Source: Acrocarpospora macrocephala (lineage in GTDB: Bacteria > Actinomycetota > Actinomycetes > Streptosporangiales > Streptosporangiaceae). Taken from it: a DNA stretch of 64,000 bases. Location of the stretch: positions 1 through 64,000 of the forward strand of contig NZ_BLAE01000066.1 of assembly GCF_009687865.1 (NCBI RefSeq), given 5' to 3'. Below, piece by piece: positions 11,316 through 19,345 of the stretch (positions are counted from its first letter, which is position 1; every line of letters starts with the position of its first letter). Position numbers and translations under genes: made by a program. The notes beneath the pieces were generated by a model. The model did not search any database and had not been told where the DNA came from. It saw only the letters and a program-made list of their open reading frames with translations.

Positions 11316-12028
11316 TGCCGCGCCTGCCCTGGCGCGTGGCCAAACTGGTCGAGATCCGCCAGGAGACGGCCACCGCGCGCACGCTGGTCTTCCAGATCCC
11401 GGGCTGGCCGGGGCATCTGGCCGGTCAGCACGTGGACGTGCGGCTGACCGCGCCGGACGGCTACAGCACCGAGCGCAGCTACTCGGTGGCCGCGCCGGAG
11501 CAGGGGGATCGGGTCGAGCTGACGGTGGAGCTGGTCCCCGACGGGGAGGTCTCGCCGTACCTGCTGGAGATCCTGGAGGTCGGCGACGAGGTGGAGATCC
11601 GCGGGCCGGTCGGCGGGTGGTTCGTCTGGCGGCCGGACCACACGACGCCGGTGCTGCTGGTGGCGGGCGGCTCGGGCGTGGTGCCGCTGATGGCCATGAT
11701 CCGGGCTCGCCGCGCGGCGGGCAGCTCCGCGCCGTTCCGCCTGATCTATTCGGTACGGGAACCCGATCAGCGCTTCTACCTGGACGAACTGGCCAATCCC
11801 GACCCCGGCTTGGACATCGCTTACCTGTTCACCCGCAAAACCCCCGACGGCTGGGCCAGACCTCCCGGGCGCATCACCCAGGCCGACCTGACCGGAGCGT
11901 CCACGGACATCGACAGTTACGTCTGCGGCCCGACCGGGTTCGTGGAGGCCGCCGCCGACCATCTGATCGCCCTCGGCCACGCCCCGGACCGCATCAGAAC
12001 CGAACGTTTCGGACCCACTGGAGGCTGA
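11315..12028 (+). CDS. Ferredoxin-reductase-type FAD/NAD(P)H oxidoreductase
   Basis: This 237-residue protein has the FNR fold. It has an N-terminal beta-barrel with the flavin motif RSYSVA (about residues 53-58), GGWF, the nucleotide-binding loop LLVAGGSGVVPLMAMIR, and a C-terminal YVCGPTGFVEAA motif. There is no C-terminal 2Fe-2S domain, so electrons probably pass directly to a partner. The partner is most likely the molybdoenzyme encoded one base upstream (TGATG overlap). A longer upstream frame exists but lacks homology before this start. DUF6510 follows after 1 bp. Confidence 0.9.
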   Translation: MPRLPWRVAKLVEIRQETATARTLVFQIPGWPGHLAGQHVDVRLTAPDGYSTERSYSVAAPEQGDRVELTVELVPDGEVSPYLLEILEVGDEVEIRGPVGGWFVWRPDHTTPVLLVAGGSGVVPLMAMIRARRAAGSSAPFRLIYSVREPDQRFYLDELANPDPGLDIAYLFTRKTPDGWARPPGRITQADLTGASTDIDSYVCGPTGFVEAAADHLIALGHAPDRIRTERFGPTGG

Positions 12029-12029
12029 C

Positions 12030-12305
12030 ATGTCCATCGACTACCTGGACGGCAACGCGCTGGCGGGCCCGCTCGGCGAGCTGTTCGCGGTCGACGTGAC
12101 CGCCGCGATCGGCACCTGCGCGGGCTGCGGCGCCGCGGGCCCGGTCGCCGCCCTGCAGGTGTACGGCCCCGAGCCCGGCCTGGTCGCCCGCTGCCCCAGC
12201 TGCGAGGAGGTCGTGCTGCGCCTGGTCAGGACCCCGGACGCGGCCTGGCTCGACCTGCGCGGCGCGGTCTCGCTGCGCATCCCGATGCCGGAAACGCGGA
12301 GTTAA
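12030..12305 (+). CDS. DUF6510 family zinc-ribbon-like protein
   Basis: The 91-residue product starts MSIDYLDGNALAGPLGELFA and contains two CxxC pairs, CAGCG (about residues 31-35) and CPSCEE (about 57-61), consistent with one zinc ribbon. DUF6510 genes regularly sit beside the sulfite-oxidase-like enzyme and flavin reductase, as here. This suggests a role as accessory or iron/zinc-binding partner of that redox pair. The exact function is not known. Confidence 0.88.
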   Translation: MSIDYLDGNALAGPLGELFAVDVTAAIGTCAGCGAAGPVAALQVYGPEPGLVARCPSCEEVVLRLVRTPDAAWLDLRGAVSLRIPMPETRS

Positions 12306-12331
12306 TAGGGTTTACGGGGTATTCACCACGG

Positions 12332-12348
12332 CTTGCGCCAGGCGCAAG
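12332..12348. promoter_or_regulatory. 17-bp palindrome, candidate operator
   Basis: CTTGCGCC and GGCGCAAG flank a single A, an almost continuous dyad 44 bp before the luciferase-like gene. The one-base centre makes it unlikely to be a terminator. It is a plausible site for the IclR regulator encoded in the same operon. Confidence 0.45.
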
Positions 12349-12391
12349 ACCCGCATTGCTTGCAAATATGGCGGTATCTGACGATCTTTTC

Positions 12392-13570
12392 ATGAGGTTC
12401 TCCCTGTTCTATCCAGTCGCCGTGGCCGGCGCCGCGGAGCTCGGGACCGGCCTGCTCGGCCTGGATCGGCAGCGTTACCAGACCACGATCAACGAACTCC
12501 GCGAGCAGGCGATCTGCGCCGACGAGTCCGGCTGGACCTCGCTCATGCTCGCCGAGCACCACTTCGAGGTGGAGGGCTACCAGGTCACCCCGAACCCGCT
12601 GCTGCTCAACGTCTACCTGGCCCAGCACACGACCCGGCTCCGCCACGGTCAGATGGGCCTGGTCCTGCCCAACTGGAACCCGCTCCGCCTGGCCGAGGAC
12701 ATCGCGCTGGCGGACCACATGACCGGCGGACGGCTGGACATCGGGCTGAGCCGCGGCTACCAGAACCGCTCGGTCGGCGTGCTCGGCCAGCACTACGGCG
12801 CCAACGTGGCCGGCAGCGGCAAGGCCGAGGTCGAGGCCCGCAACCGCAGGGTCTTCGAGGAGTGGTTCGAGGTGCTGCGCCGCGCCTGGACCGAGGACCT
12901 GTGGTCGTACCAGGGGGAGTTCATCGAGATCCCGGTGCCCGGCCTGGAGTGGCCGCACCCCGTCTCGGCCCGGCTCGGCGCCGGGGTCGAGGACGGCGAG
13001 ATCAGGCAGATCGCGGTGGTGCCCAAGCCGCTGCAGACCCCGCATCCGCCGCTGTTCACCACGCTCACCCAGAGCGCGGCCACGCTGGACTGGGCGGCCA
13101 AAGTAGGCAGCACTGTCGTCACCATCGCCACCGACCAAGAAATGCTGCGCGGCATCGTCCAGGGGTACGCCGACCTCGCCACCGGATACGGCCGCCCCAC
13201 CCTGCCCGGCGAGGGAGTGGCGATCTGCCGGGGGATCGCGGTGGGCAGGACGCACGAGGAGGCGTGGGAGACCGCCCGGCAGGGTATGTCGATCACGGCC
13301 GACTGGCTCGGCGGGTTCGGGTTCTTCGAGGCCTGGCGGCTGCCCGGCCAGGAAGGCCCGGTGCCGCGCACGCTGGAGCAGATGGCGGCGGCCGGAGCCA
13401 TGCTGGTGGGCACCCCGGACGAGGTGGGTGAGCAGGTGGAGCGACTCCGCGACGAGCTGGGCGTCCAGCACTTCGTGTTCATGGCGGCCGCCGGCGCGAC
13501 CGAGCACGCCCGGATGCTGGACACCATCCAGCTGTTCGGCGAGCACGTGATCGCCGGCGTGCCGGTGTGA
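12392..13570 (+). CDS. LLM-class flavin-dependent oxidoreductase
   Basis: This 392-residue protein is a bacterial-luciferase-like FMN monooxygenase. Recognisable parts are MRFSLFYPVAVAG at the N-terminus, WTSLMLAEHHFEVEGY (the EHH motif), NPLRLAEDIALADHMTGGRL and GLSRGYQ. It is expected to use reduced flavin and oxygen to oxidise an organic substrate. ATG 12392 is preferred to one 36 bp upstream because the first beta strand starts here. Its stop codon overlaps the GTG start of the IclR gene (GTGA), so the two are co-expressed. The substrate is unknown. Confidence 0.9.
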   Translation: MRFSLFYPVAVAGAAELGTGLLGLDRQRYQTTINELREQAICADESGWTSLMLAEHHFEVEGYQVTPNPLLLNVYLAQHTTRLRHGQMGLVLPNWNPLRLAEDIALADHMTGGRLDIGLSRGYQNRSVGVLGQHYGANVAGSGKAEVEARNRRVFEEWFEVLRRAWTEDLWSYQGEFIEIPVPGLEWPHPVSARLGAGVEDGEIRQIAVVPKPLQTPHPPLFTTLTQSAATLDWAAKVGSTVVTIATDQEMLRGIVQGYADLATGYGRPTLPGEGVAICRGIAVGRTHEEAWETARQGMSITADWLGGFGFFEAWRLPGQEGPVPRTLEQMAAAGAMLVGTPDEVGEQVERLRDELGVQHFVFMAAAGATEHARMLDTIQLFGEHVIAGVPV

Positions 13571-14331
13571 GCCCGTCGTTCGACGGCCACATCCGATCGG
13601 TGCGGCGCGGCCTCGCCGCCCTGGATCTGCTCGTGGCCGCGGCCCCGAACACCGTGCGGGTCGTCGACGTGGCCGAACATCTGGAAGTCGATCAGGGTAC
13701 GGCGTCCCGCATGCTGGCCACCCTGGTCGAGTCGGGATACGCCAGCCGTACGCCGGATCGGCGGTTCACGGTCGGGCCCAGGTCGCTGCCGATGGCGACG
13801 CACTGGATCTCCCGGCTGCGGAACGCGGCGGCGGCGCCGATGGCCCGGGTGAGCCGGGCCACCGGTGAGATCGTGCTCCTCAGCCAGCTGCTCGGGAGCC
13901 AGGACGTGCCGATCGCGTATCTGCCGGGCCGGGACGGGGACCGGCACGGGCTGACGGCCGGTTTCACCTCGACCTACCCGCTGTGGGCGACGGCCAGCGG
14001 GCGGGCGCTGCTGAGCCGGCTGTCGCCCGCGAACCAGGTGCAGCTGCTGCCGCCGGAGCCGTACCCGCGGCTGACCCCGCGCACCACCAGCGACTGGCAG
14101 GGGCTGCGGGACACGATCAGGGAGGGTTCGAAGCGGCGGGTGTACATCGAGCAGGACGAGGTGATCGCGGGGTTCTGGTGTGCTTTCGTGCCGCTGGAGC
14201 GGTGCGTGGGCGGGGAGTTGCTGGCCATGGGCGTGGTCGTGCGGGGTGAGCTGTCGGGGCGGCAACGGGCGCGCATCCTGAACACGCTCGCGGCCGAGAC
14301 GCGGGATCTGGGGTTCGCGCTGACCGCGTGA
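13567..14331 (+). CDS. IclR-family transcriptional regulator
   Basis: The 254-residue protein carries an N-terminal winged helix (about 5-65; VVDVAEHLEVDQGTASRMLA) and a C-terminal effector-binding GAF-like domain (TAGFTSTYPLWATASGRALLS). It overlaps the luciferase-like gene by 4 bp and probably controls that operon through the palindrome at 12332-12348. The stop codon abuts the stop of the convergent NmrA-type gene with no spacing. The ligand is unknown. Confidence 0.9.
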   Translation: MSPSFDGHIRSVRRGLAALDLLVAAAPNTVRVVDVAEHLEVDQGTASRMLATLVESGYASRTPDRRFTVGPRSLPMATHWISRLRNAAAAPMARVSRATGEIVLLSQLLGSQDVPIAYLPGRDGDRHGLTAGFTSTYPLWATASGRALLSRLSPANQVQLLPPEPYPRLTPRTTSDWQGLRDTIREGSKRRVYIEQDEVIAGFWCAFVPLERCVGGELLAMGVVVRGELSGRQRARILNTLAAETRDLGFALTA

Positions 14332-15174
14332 TCAGGCGGCGCTCCGGCGGAGCACCTCGGCCAGCGGCGTCGCCGGATGCCCGGTGATGTCGGGTACGGC
14401 GCTGCTGACCCCGTCCATCTCGCCATTCGCGAGGGCGGTGTAGGTGGACACCCAGGCGTCCACCAGCCAGCCGGGGGCGTTGTAGGAGGAACGCGACGCG
14501 TAGGCTTCCTCGATCGTTTCCTGCTGGTAGCGGACGGGGTCGCCGGTGACCTCGGTGATGATCTCGCACATGTCCGCGAGGGTGAGGGCTTCGGGGCCGG
14601 TCAGGTCGTGGGTGAGGCCGGTGTGCGGGGCCGGATCGCGGAGTACGGCCGTGGTCACGTCGGCGATGTCGTCCTGGGCGACCACGGAGGCGCGGCCGGT
14701 TCCGGCGGGGCCGCGGATCACGCCGTCCGCGCCGACCATCATGGGGACGAAGTCGGCGTAGAGGTTGTCGCGGAGGAAGGTGTGGGGGAGGCCGGTGGTC
14801 TTGATGTGTTCCTCGGTGGCCCAGTGGTCGCGGGCCAGGGTGAACGTGGACGTGGGGCCCGCGCCGTAGAAGGAGATGTAGACGAGGTGGCCGATGCCGG
14901 CCTCGGCGGCGGCGTCCACGAAGGTGCGATGCTGGGCCAGGCGGCCGGCGTCCTCGGCGGCGGAGACCATCAGGACCGTGTCCGCGCCGGTCATCGCGGT
15001 CCGGCAGGCGGTGTGGTCGCTGTATTCCGCGGTGGCCACCGTGGCGCCGGGCAGGTGTGGCGCTCTGGCCTGGTCGCGGACGAGCAGGCGTTGCGGCACT
15101 CCGGCGGCGGCCAGGCGGCGGGCCACCCGGCCGCCCAGCCGGCCGGTGGATCCGGTGACGACGATCAGCCCCAT
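14332..15174 (-). CDS. NmrA/NAD(P)H-binding SDR (quinone oxidoreductase 2-like)
   Basis: This 280-residue atypical short-chain dehydrogenase opens with the nucleotide-binding motif VVTGSTGRLGGRVARRL. It continues with the HLVYISFYGAG strand and a C-terminal substrate region resembling QorB/NmrA-like proteins (TFLRDNLYADFVPMMVG). It lacks the Tyr-x-x-x-Lys dyad of classical SDRs, so it could be a quinone reductase or a redox sensor. It is separated by only 15 bp from the end of the membrane lipase-like gene on the same strand. Confidence 0.85.
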   Translation of the reverse strand: MGLIVVTGSTGRLGGRVARRLAAAGVPQRLLVRDQARAPHLPGATVATAEYSDHTACRTAMTGADTVLMVSAAEDAGRLAQHRTFVDAAAEAGIGHLVYISFYGAGPTSTFTLARDHWATEEHIKTTGLPHTFLRDNLYADFVPMMVGADGVIRGPAGTGRASVVAQDDIADVTTAVLRDPAPHTGLTHDLTGPEALTLADMCEIITEVTGDPVRYQQETIEEAYASRSSYNAPGWLVDAWVSTYTALANGEMDGVSSAVPDITGHPATPLAEVLRRSAA

Positions 15175-15189
15175 GAGGTCATCATGGCA

Positions 15190-17280
15190 TCAGGGGGTGG
15201 TGAGCGAGTTCAGCGCGGTGCGGTAGTCGTCGTCCACGTAGTAGTCGATGTGGCCGCGGATGGGGGAGTCCGGGGGCGGGGAGACGGGGTCCCAGACGGC
15301 CTGGTCGATGTCGGTGGTGACGGGGCCGCCGATGGGGTCGGAGTTGCGGTAGAGGTTGTTCCAGGGGGTGGCGTGCTGGACTTCGCGCAGGGTGGTCATG
15401 TCGAAGTACGTGGGGAAGTAGCGGGCGTACAGGCGGCGCAGGGGGGAGCCGTGGGTGAGCAGGCGGGTGGACGGGCGGGCGGCGGGGTCCAGCTGGAGCA
15501 CGACGGCGGCGGCGATCACGCTGCCCTGGCTGTGGCCGGAGAGGACCACGATGTTGCCGTCGGCGATGAGGTGGTTGACGCGGGTGATGAGTTCGGGGAC
15601 CACGCGTTCGCTGTAGCAGGGGGGTGCGAAGGGGTGGGTAGCGCGGGGCCAGAACGTGCTGATGTCCCAGAGCACGCCGACCGTGCGGCGCAGGCTGGGC
15701 AGGCGGTAGGCCGCGTATCCGACCACCATCAGGGCGACCACGAACACGATCAGGATGATCGCTCCGGCCAGGACCAGGGGAGGCGAGGGTTTCGTGGTCA
15801 TCTGGGTGGTGAGGATCACGCCGACCAGGATGAGGGTGCCGATCGCGGTCAACGCGATGGTGGCGAACACCGCCTGCGCCCTGTCGGTGAGCGCCGCGGC
15901 GGCCCAGGCTTTGCTCACGCGTTCGTGTTCGGGTTGCGGGTAGTGGGAGGAGATCAAGTCGTTTGTGTTGCGGGCGGTTCGGCGGTAGGTCAGCCAGAGC
16001 CATAGCGCGAGGGCGATGAGCATGAGAACCGCGATCGGGACCGCGTAGAGCGCCCACGCGAACGACTCCGGGAGCACGATCGCCTCCGGGACCTGGAATC
16101 GCGAGAACGCAGGGGTTCCCACCATTTCAGCGACGATGAACGCCGCGCCGATCGCCAGCGCCGCCGTGTAGGTCCAGGCGATGAGCATGGTGGCCGGCGC
16201 CGCGAGCCCCATCAGCGCGCGCCCGTAGCGCTTGTCCCCCGAGGTGTCCTCATGACCCCGGGCGAGTATCGCCACACCGATCGCGACCACGACCATCAAC
16301 ACGATCTGCGTCCAGAAAACGCTCTCCACCATGGGATCGAAGCCCGGGAGCGCTCCAGGGGTCGCTTGCTTGCCGGGTCCGGAGAGGGGGATGAGCAGGG
16401 CGGCCACATAAACGAGCAGTCCGGCCCAGCGGAGGCTCGTACAAAAAGCAGTTAGGAGGCGCTCGCGCTCGGCCTCCGGGTCCTTTCGGGTTGCCGCCTG
16501 GGGTAAAGCGACGGTCAGGACGATGGCGGCTCCGATGATGGCTTCTGCGGTCAGGAGCCAGGGGTGGGGGTCGGCGAGGGTCAGGGTGGTGGCGATCAAG
16601 GTGAAGCCGAAGCCGACGTGGAGGGAGCGGAGGCGGCCGACTGGGGGGCCGCCGTTCCACATGCGGCGGCGGGTGAGGAGGGGGCCGTCGGAGGGAGGGG
16701 CGCCTTGGGGGACGGGGATTTGGTCGGTGTGTTTCCAGGTGCGGCTGCTGAGGAGCCACATGAGGGAGAGGGCCAGGGCGGGGATGAGGGAGGAGAGGGA
16801 CAGGCGGAGGGAGATGTCGTTGGCGTTGAGGGTGCCTATCCAGGAGAGGGGGCCGCCGAAGGGGGTGAGGGAGGATTGCCAGGCGAGGATGTTGAGGTAG
16901 ACGCCGGTGAAGCCGAACAGGGCGGTGGCGGTCAGGGAGAGGGCGAAGAGGCGTTGCAGGGAGTCGATGGTTTTGCGGAGGGGCTTGCTGCGTTCCCTGC
17001 CGTCGATGATGCGGTGGGGGGTCATGAAGAAGGCGATGTTGACCAGGGCGAAGGGGAGGAGCAGTAGCCAGAGGGCGCGGGTTCTGGAGCCGGAGGTGAG
17101 GCCGCCCCAGACGTAGGCCTGGCGGATCCAGCCGGGGGTGGGCTGCGGGTCGGGGCGGTAGAAGCCGACGCCGCCGGAGACGCCGTCTTCGAGGAGCTTG
17201 CCGGGCTTATCGGAGCCGGGATAAAGGACAGACCCGGGGGAGGCCCCCGCGACGCCGTGGATGCGTAATTCGACCTTCAT
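15190..17280 (-). CDS. Membrane protein with C-terminal lipase-like alpha/beta-hydrolase domain
   Basis: The 696-residue protein begins MKVELRIHGVAGASPGSVLY, then has roughly ten hydrophobic segments between about 60 and 545. It ends with a hydrolase segment holding VVLSGHSQGSVIAAAVVLQL, the nucleophile elbow G-x-S-x-G. The C-terminal region also has LTHGSPLRRLYARYFP, typical of lipase-class-3-like domains. The hydrolase should sit at the membrane surface. Lipid or thioester hydrolysis is possible, but no substrate can be named. ATG 17280 precedes the conserved IHGV segment. It is divergent from the XRE gene. Confidence 0.8.
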   Translation of the reverse strand: MKVELRIHGVAGASPGSVLYPGSDKPGKLLEDGVSGGVGFYRPDPQPTPGWIRQAYVWGGLTSGSRTRALWLLLLPFALVNIAFFMTPHRIIDGRERSKPLRKTIDSLQRLFALSLTATALFGFTGVYLNILAWQSSLTPFGGPLSWIGTLNANDISLRLSLSSLIPALALSLMWLLSSRTWKHTDQIPVPQGAPPSDGPLLTRRRMWNGGPPVGRLRSLHVGFGFTLIATTLTLADPHPWLLTAEAIIGAAIVLTVALPQAATRKDPEAERERLLTAFCTSLRWAGLLVYVAALLIPLSGPGKQATPGALPGFDPMVESVFWTQIVLMVVVAIGVAILARGHEDTSGDKRYGRALMGLAAPATMLIAWTYTAALAIGAAFIVAEMVGTPAFSRFQVPEAIVLPESFAWALYAVPIAVLMLIALALWLWLTYRRTARNTNDLISSHYPQPEHERVSKAWAAAALTDRAQAVFATIALTAIGTLILVGVILTTQMTTKPSPPLVLAGAIILIVFVVALMVVGYAAYRLPSLRRTVGVLWDISTFWPRATHPFAPPCYSERVVPELITRVNHLIADGNIVVLSGHSQGSVIAAAVVLQLDPAARPSTRLLTHGSPLRRLYARYFPTYFDMTTLREVQHATPWNNLYRNSDPIGGPVTTDIDQAVWDPVSPPPDSPIRGHIDYYVDDDYRTALNSLTTP

Positions 17281-17522
17281 CGCGTGCCACTTCCTGCTCA
17301 GCCCCGATCTTGAAAGAACCTGGTGCCTCAGTGTCCGCGCCGGTCGCGGGTGGTCACAGTCTCCGTAGAGTGCGTCCGCCGTACCCGAGTATTCTGGTGA
17401 ACTTGACGTAACGATCAGTGGGAGCTCCAGCAGGGGGGCAGGGCAGGTGGGAAATCGGGTGGGTCTCGTGCGACACTCAGGGAAGGCCAGAAATCTGGTG
17501 AAATTGCTGCTTTGGAGCGAAT

Positions 17523-18425
17523 ATGCGCGTTGATCGGGCTGGAACCGATCTGCCCGACGTATCCGGCTTAGCCAACCAGCAGGCCGGTCCGACCATATTG
17601 CGTATCCTGGTCGGCGCGCACCTGCGCCGATTGCGCGAGGCCAGAGGCATCTCCCGGGAGAAGGCGGGCTACGCCATCCGCGGCTCGCACTCCAAGATCA
17701 GCCGCCTCGAGCTGGGTCGCAGCAGCTTCAAGCTCCGCGACATCGCCGACCTGCTCTCCCTGTACGGCATCCGCGACGAGGCCGAGCGCTCCGCCCTCCT
17801 CGCCCTGGCCGAACAGAGCAACGAGCCCGGCTGGTGGGACGAGTTCAAGGATGTCACGCCCGAATGGTTCGAGCCCTTCCTCGGCCTGGAGCAGGGCGCG
17901 TCCGTGATCCGCGGCTACGACGTGCAGTTCGTGCCCGGCCTGCTGCAGACCGAGCAGTACGCCACGTCGGTCATCAGGCTCGGCCACCCCGACCTCCCCA
18001 CGGCCCAGGTCGAGCGCCGGGTCACCCTGCGCATGCGCCGCCAGGAGATCCTGGAGCGGCACGACCCGCCCCGGCTCTGGATGATCGTGGACGAGGGCGC
18101 CCTGCGCCGCCAGATCGGCGACCCCGCCACCATGCGCGGCCAGCTCAAGCACCTGACCACGATGGCCAGGCGGCCGCGGGTCACCCTCCAGGTGATGCCG
18201 TTCTCGGCCGGTCACCCGCTGGGCGGCGGCCCGGTCACCCTGCTCAGGTTCGCGGAGGACGAGCTGGACGACGTCGTCTATCTCGAACAGCTCGCCCACG
18301 CGATCTACGTCACCAAGGCCGCGGAGCTGGCGCCGTACTGGCACTTCATGAACCAGCTCGGGGTGCGCGCCCTGCCTCCGGACGACTCCGTCGAGATGAT
18401 CGAACGGATCATGGCGGAGGACTGA
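17523..18425 (+). CDS. XRE-family HTH regulator with DUF5753 domain
   Basis: This 300-residue protein has an N-terminal Cro/C1-type helix-turn-helix (about 28-85; LRRLREARGISREKAGYAIR) and a C-terminal DUF5753 domain (about 105-290). The latter includes QFVPGLLQTEQYA and DEGALRRQIGD. Members of this group are very numerous in actinomycetes and often pair with DUF397 proteins, which are not present here. It runs convergently into the DUF574 methyltransferase gene with 4 bp between stops. The target is unknown. Confidence 0.92.
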   Translation: MRVDRAGTDLPDVSGLANQQAGPTILRILVGAHLRRLREARGISREKAGYAIRGSHSKISRLELGRSSFKLRDIADLLSLYGIRDEAERSALLALAEQSNEPGWWDEFKDVTPEWFEPFLGLEQGASVIRGYDVQFVPGLLQTEQYATSVIRLGHPDLPTAQVERRVTLRMRRQEILERHDPPRLWMIVDEGALRRQIGDPATMRGQLKHLTTMARRPRVTLQVMPFSAGHPLGGGPVTLLRFAEDELDDVVYLEQLAHAIYVTKAAELAPYWHFMNQLGVRALPPDDSVEMIERIMAED

Positions 18426-18429
18426 GACT

Positions 18430-19236
18430 TTACTTTCGCCCGACCCCGCAGAGCCCGTCGACCTCGGCCGGCGGGCCGAAGGGGTCGGGGTCGGGCCGCC
18501 ACAGCGTGATCGACACGATGCCCGGGTCCACCAGTTCCAGGCCGTGGAAGAAGCCCGCCATCTGCTCCCGGTCGCGCAGCGTGTACGGCGGCATGGCCGC
18601 GCTCGCGTTGAGATTCTCCTGGGCCTCGTCGAGCGCCGGTCCGGTGACCACGTTGGAACCGTCCCACATGGCCAGGTAGCTGCCCCGGGGGAGCGGGTCG
18701 AGCAGGCGCTTGACGATGCCGTAGGGATCCTCGCTCTCCTGCACGTAGCCGAGGATGCCCATCAGCATGAGCGCCACCGGCTGGTCGAAGTCGAGCGTGC
18801 CCGCGGCGGCTTCGAGGATCCGGTCGGGGTCGCGCAGGTCGGCGTCGATGTAGTGAGTGGCGCCTTCGGGGGTGCCCACCAGCAGGGCCCGGGCGTGCGC
18901 GAGCACCAGCGGGTCGTTGTCCACGTAGACCACGCGCGCCGTCGGATCCACCCGCTGCGCGAGCGTGTGGGTGTTGTCGACGGTCGGCAGCCCGGTCCCG
19001 ATGTCCAGGAACTGCCGGACCCCGGCCTCGCCGGCCAGGTAGCCCACCATGCGCGCCAGCAGGTGCCGGGAGAGCCGGGCGATGGCCACGATGTCGGGGA
19101 ACGCCTCCCGGAACTGGTCACCGGCCTCGCGGTCCACCGGGTAGTGGTCCTTCCCGCCCAGCCAGTAATTCCACATTCGAGCCGAATGCGGCACCGAAGT
19201 GTCGATCTGGGGATCGAACTCTAATTCGTCAGCCAC
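18430..19236 (-). CDS. SAM-dependent methyltransferase, DUF574 family
   Basis: The 268-residue protein matches the DUF574 methyltransferases of actinomycetes. Motifs are PHSARMWNYWLGGKDHYPVD near the N-terminus, QFLDIGTGLP for AdoMet binding, ARVVYVDNDPLVLAHARALL and LMGILGYV. Members are Rossmann-fold enzymes with unknown acceptors. It is convergent with the XRE regulator. Upstream is a dyad at 19254-19278 that may control it. Confidence 0.92.
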   Translation of the reverse strand: MADELEFDPQIDTSVPHSARMWNYWLGGKDHYPVDREAGDQFREAFPDIVAIARLSRHLLARMVGYLAGEAGVRQFLDIGTGLPTVDNTHTLAQRVDPTARVVYVDNDPLVLAHARALLVGTPEGATHYIDADLRDPDRILEAAAGTLDFDQPVALMLMGILGYVQESEDPYGIVKRLLDPLPRGSYLAMWDGSNVVTGPALDEAQENLNASAAMPPYTLRDREQMAGFFHGLELVDPGIVSITLWRPDPDPFGPPAEVDGLCGVGRK

Positions 19237-19253
19237 GCGAGACTTCTCCTACG

Positions 19254-19278
19254 TTGTCGCATCTGTCGGTAGCGACAA
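19254..19278. promoter_or_regulatory. Inverted repeat upstream of the DUF574 gene
   Basis: TTGTCGC (19254-19260) and GCGACAA (19272-19278) are exact inverted copies 11 bp apart, starting 17 bp before the methyltransferase ATG on the minus strand. The arrangement fits a dimeric repressor site covering the promoter. Confidence 0.4.
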
Positions 19279-19311
19279 ACTTAGTGGCCGCGAGCCGCGA
19301 CATGCCGGGAA

Positions 19312-19339
19312 AAACGGGCACCCAGCCGGGTGCCCGTTT
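19312..19339 (-). terminator. Intrinsic terminator of the GH95/GH38/ABC operon
   Basis: A perfect 12-bp stem (19312-19323 with 19328-19339) with a four-base loop lies 6 bp beyond the stop of the GH95-type gene. On the minus strand it is followed by a run of Ts. It is a strong terminator for the six-gene operon. Confidence 0.85.
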
Positions 19340-19345
19340 CTCCGG

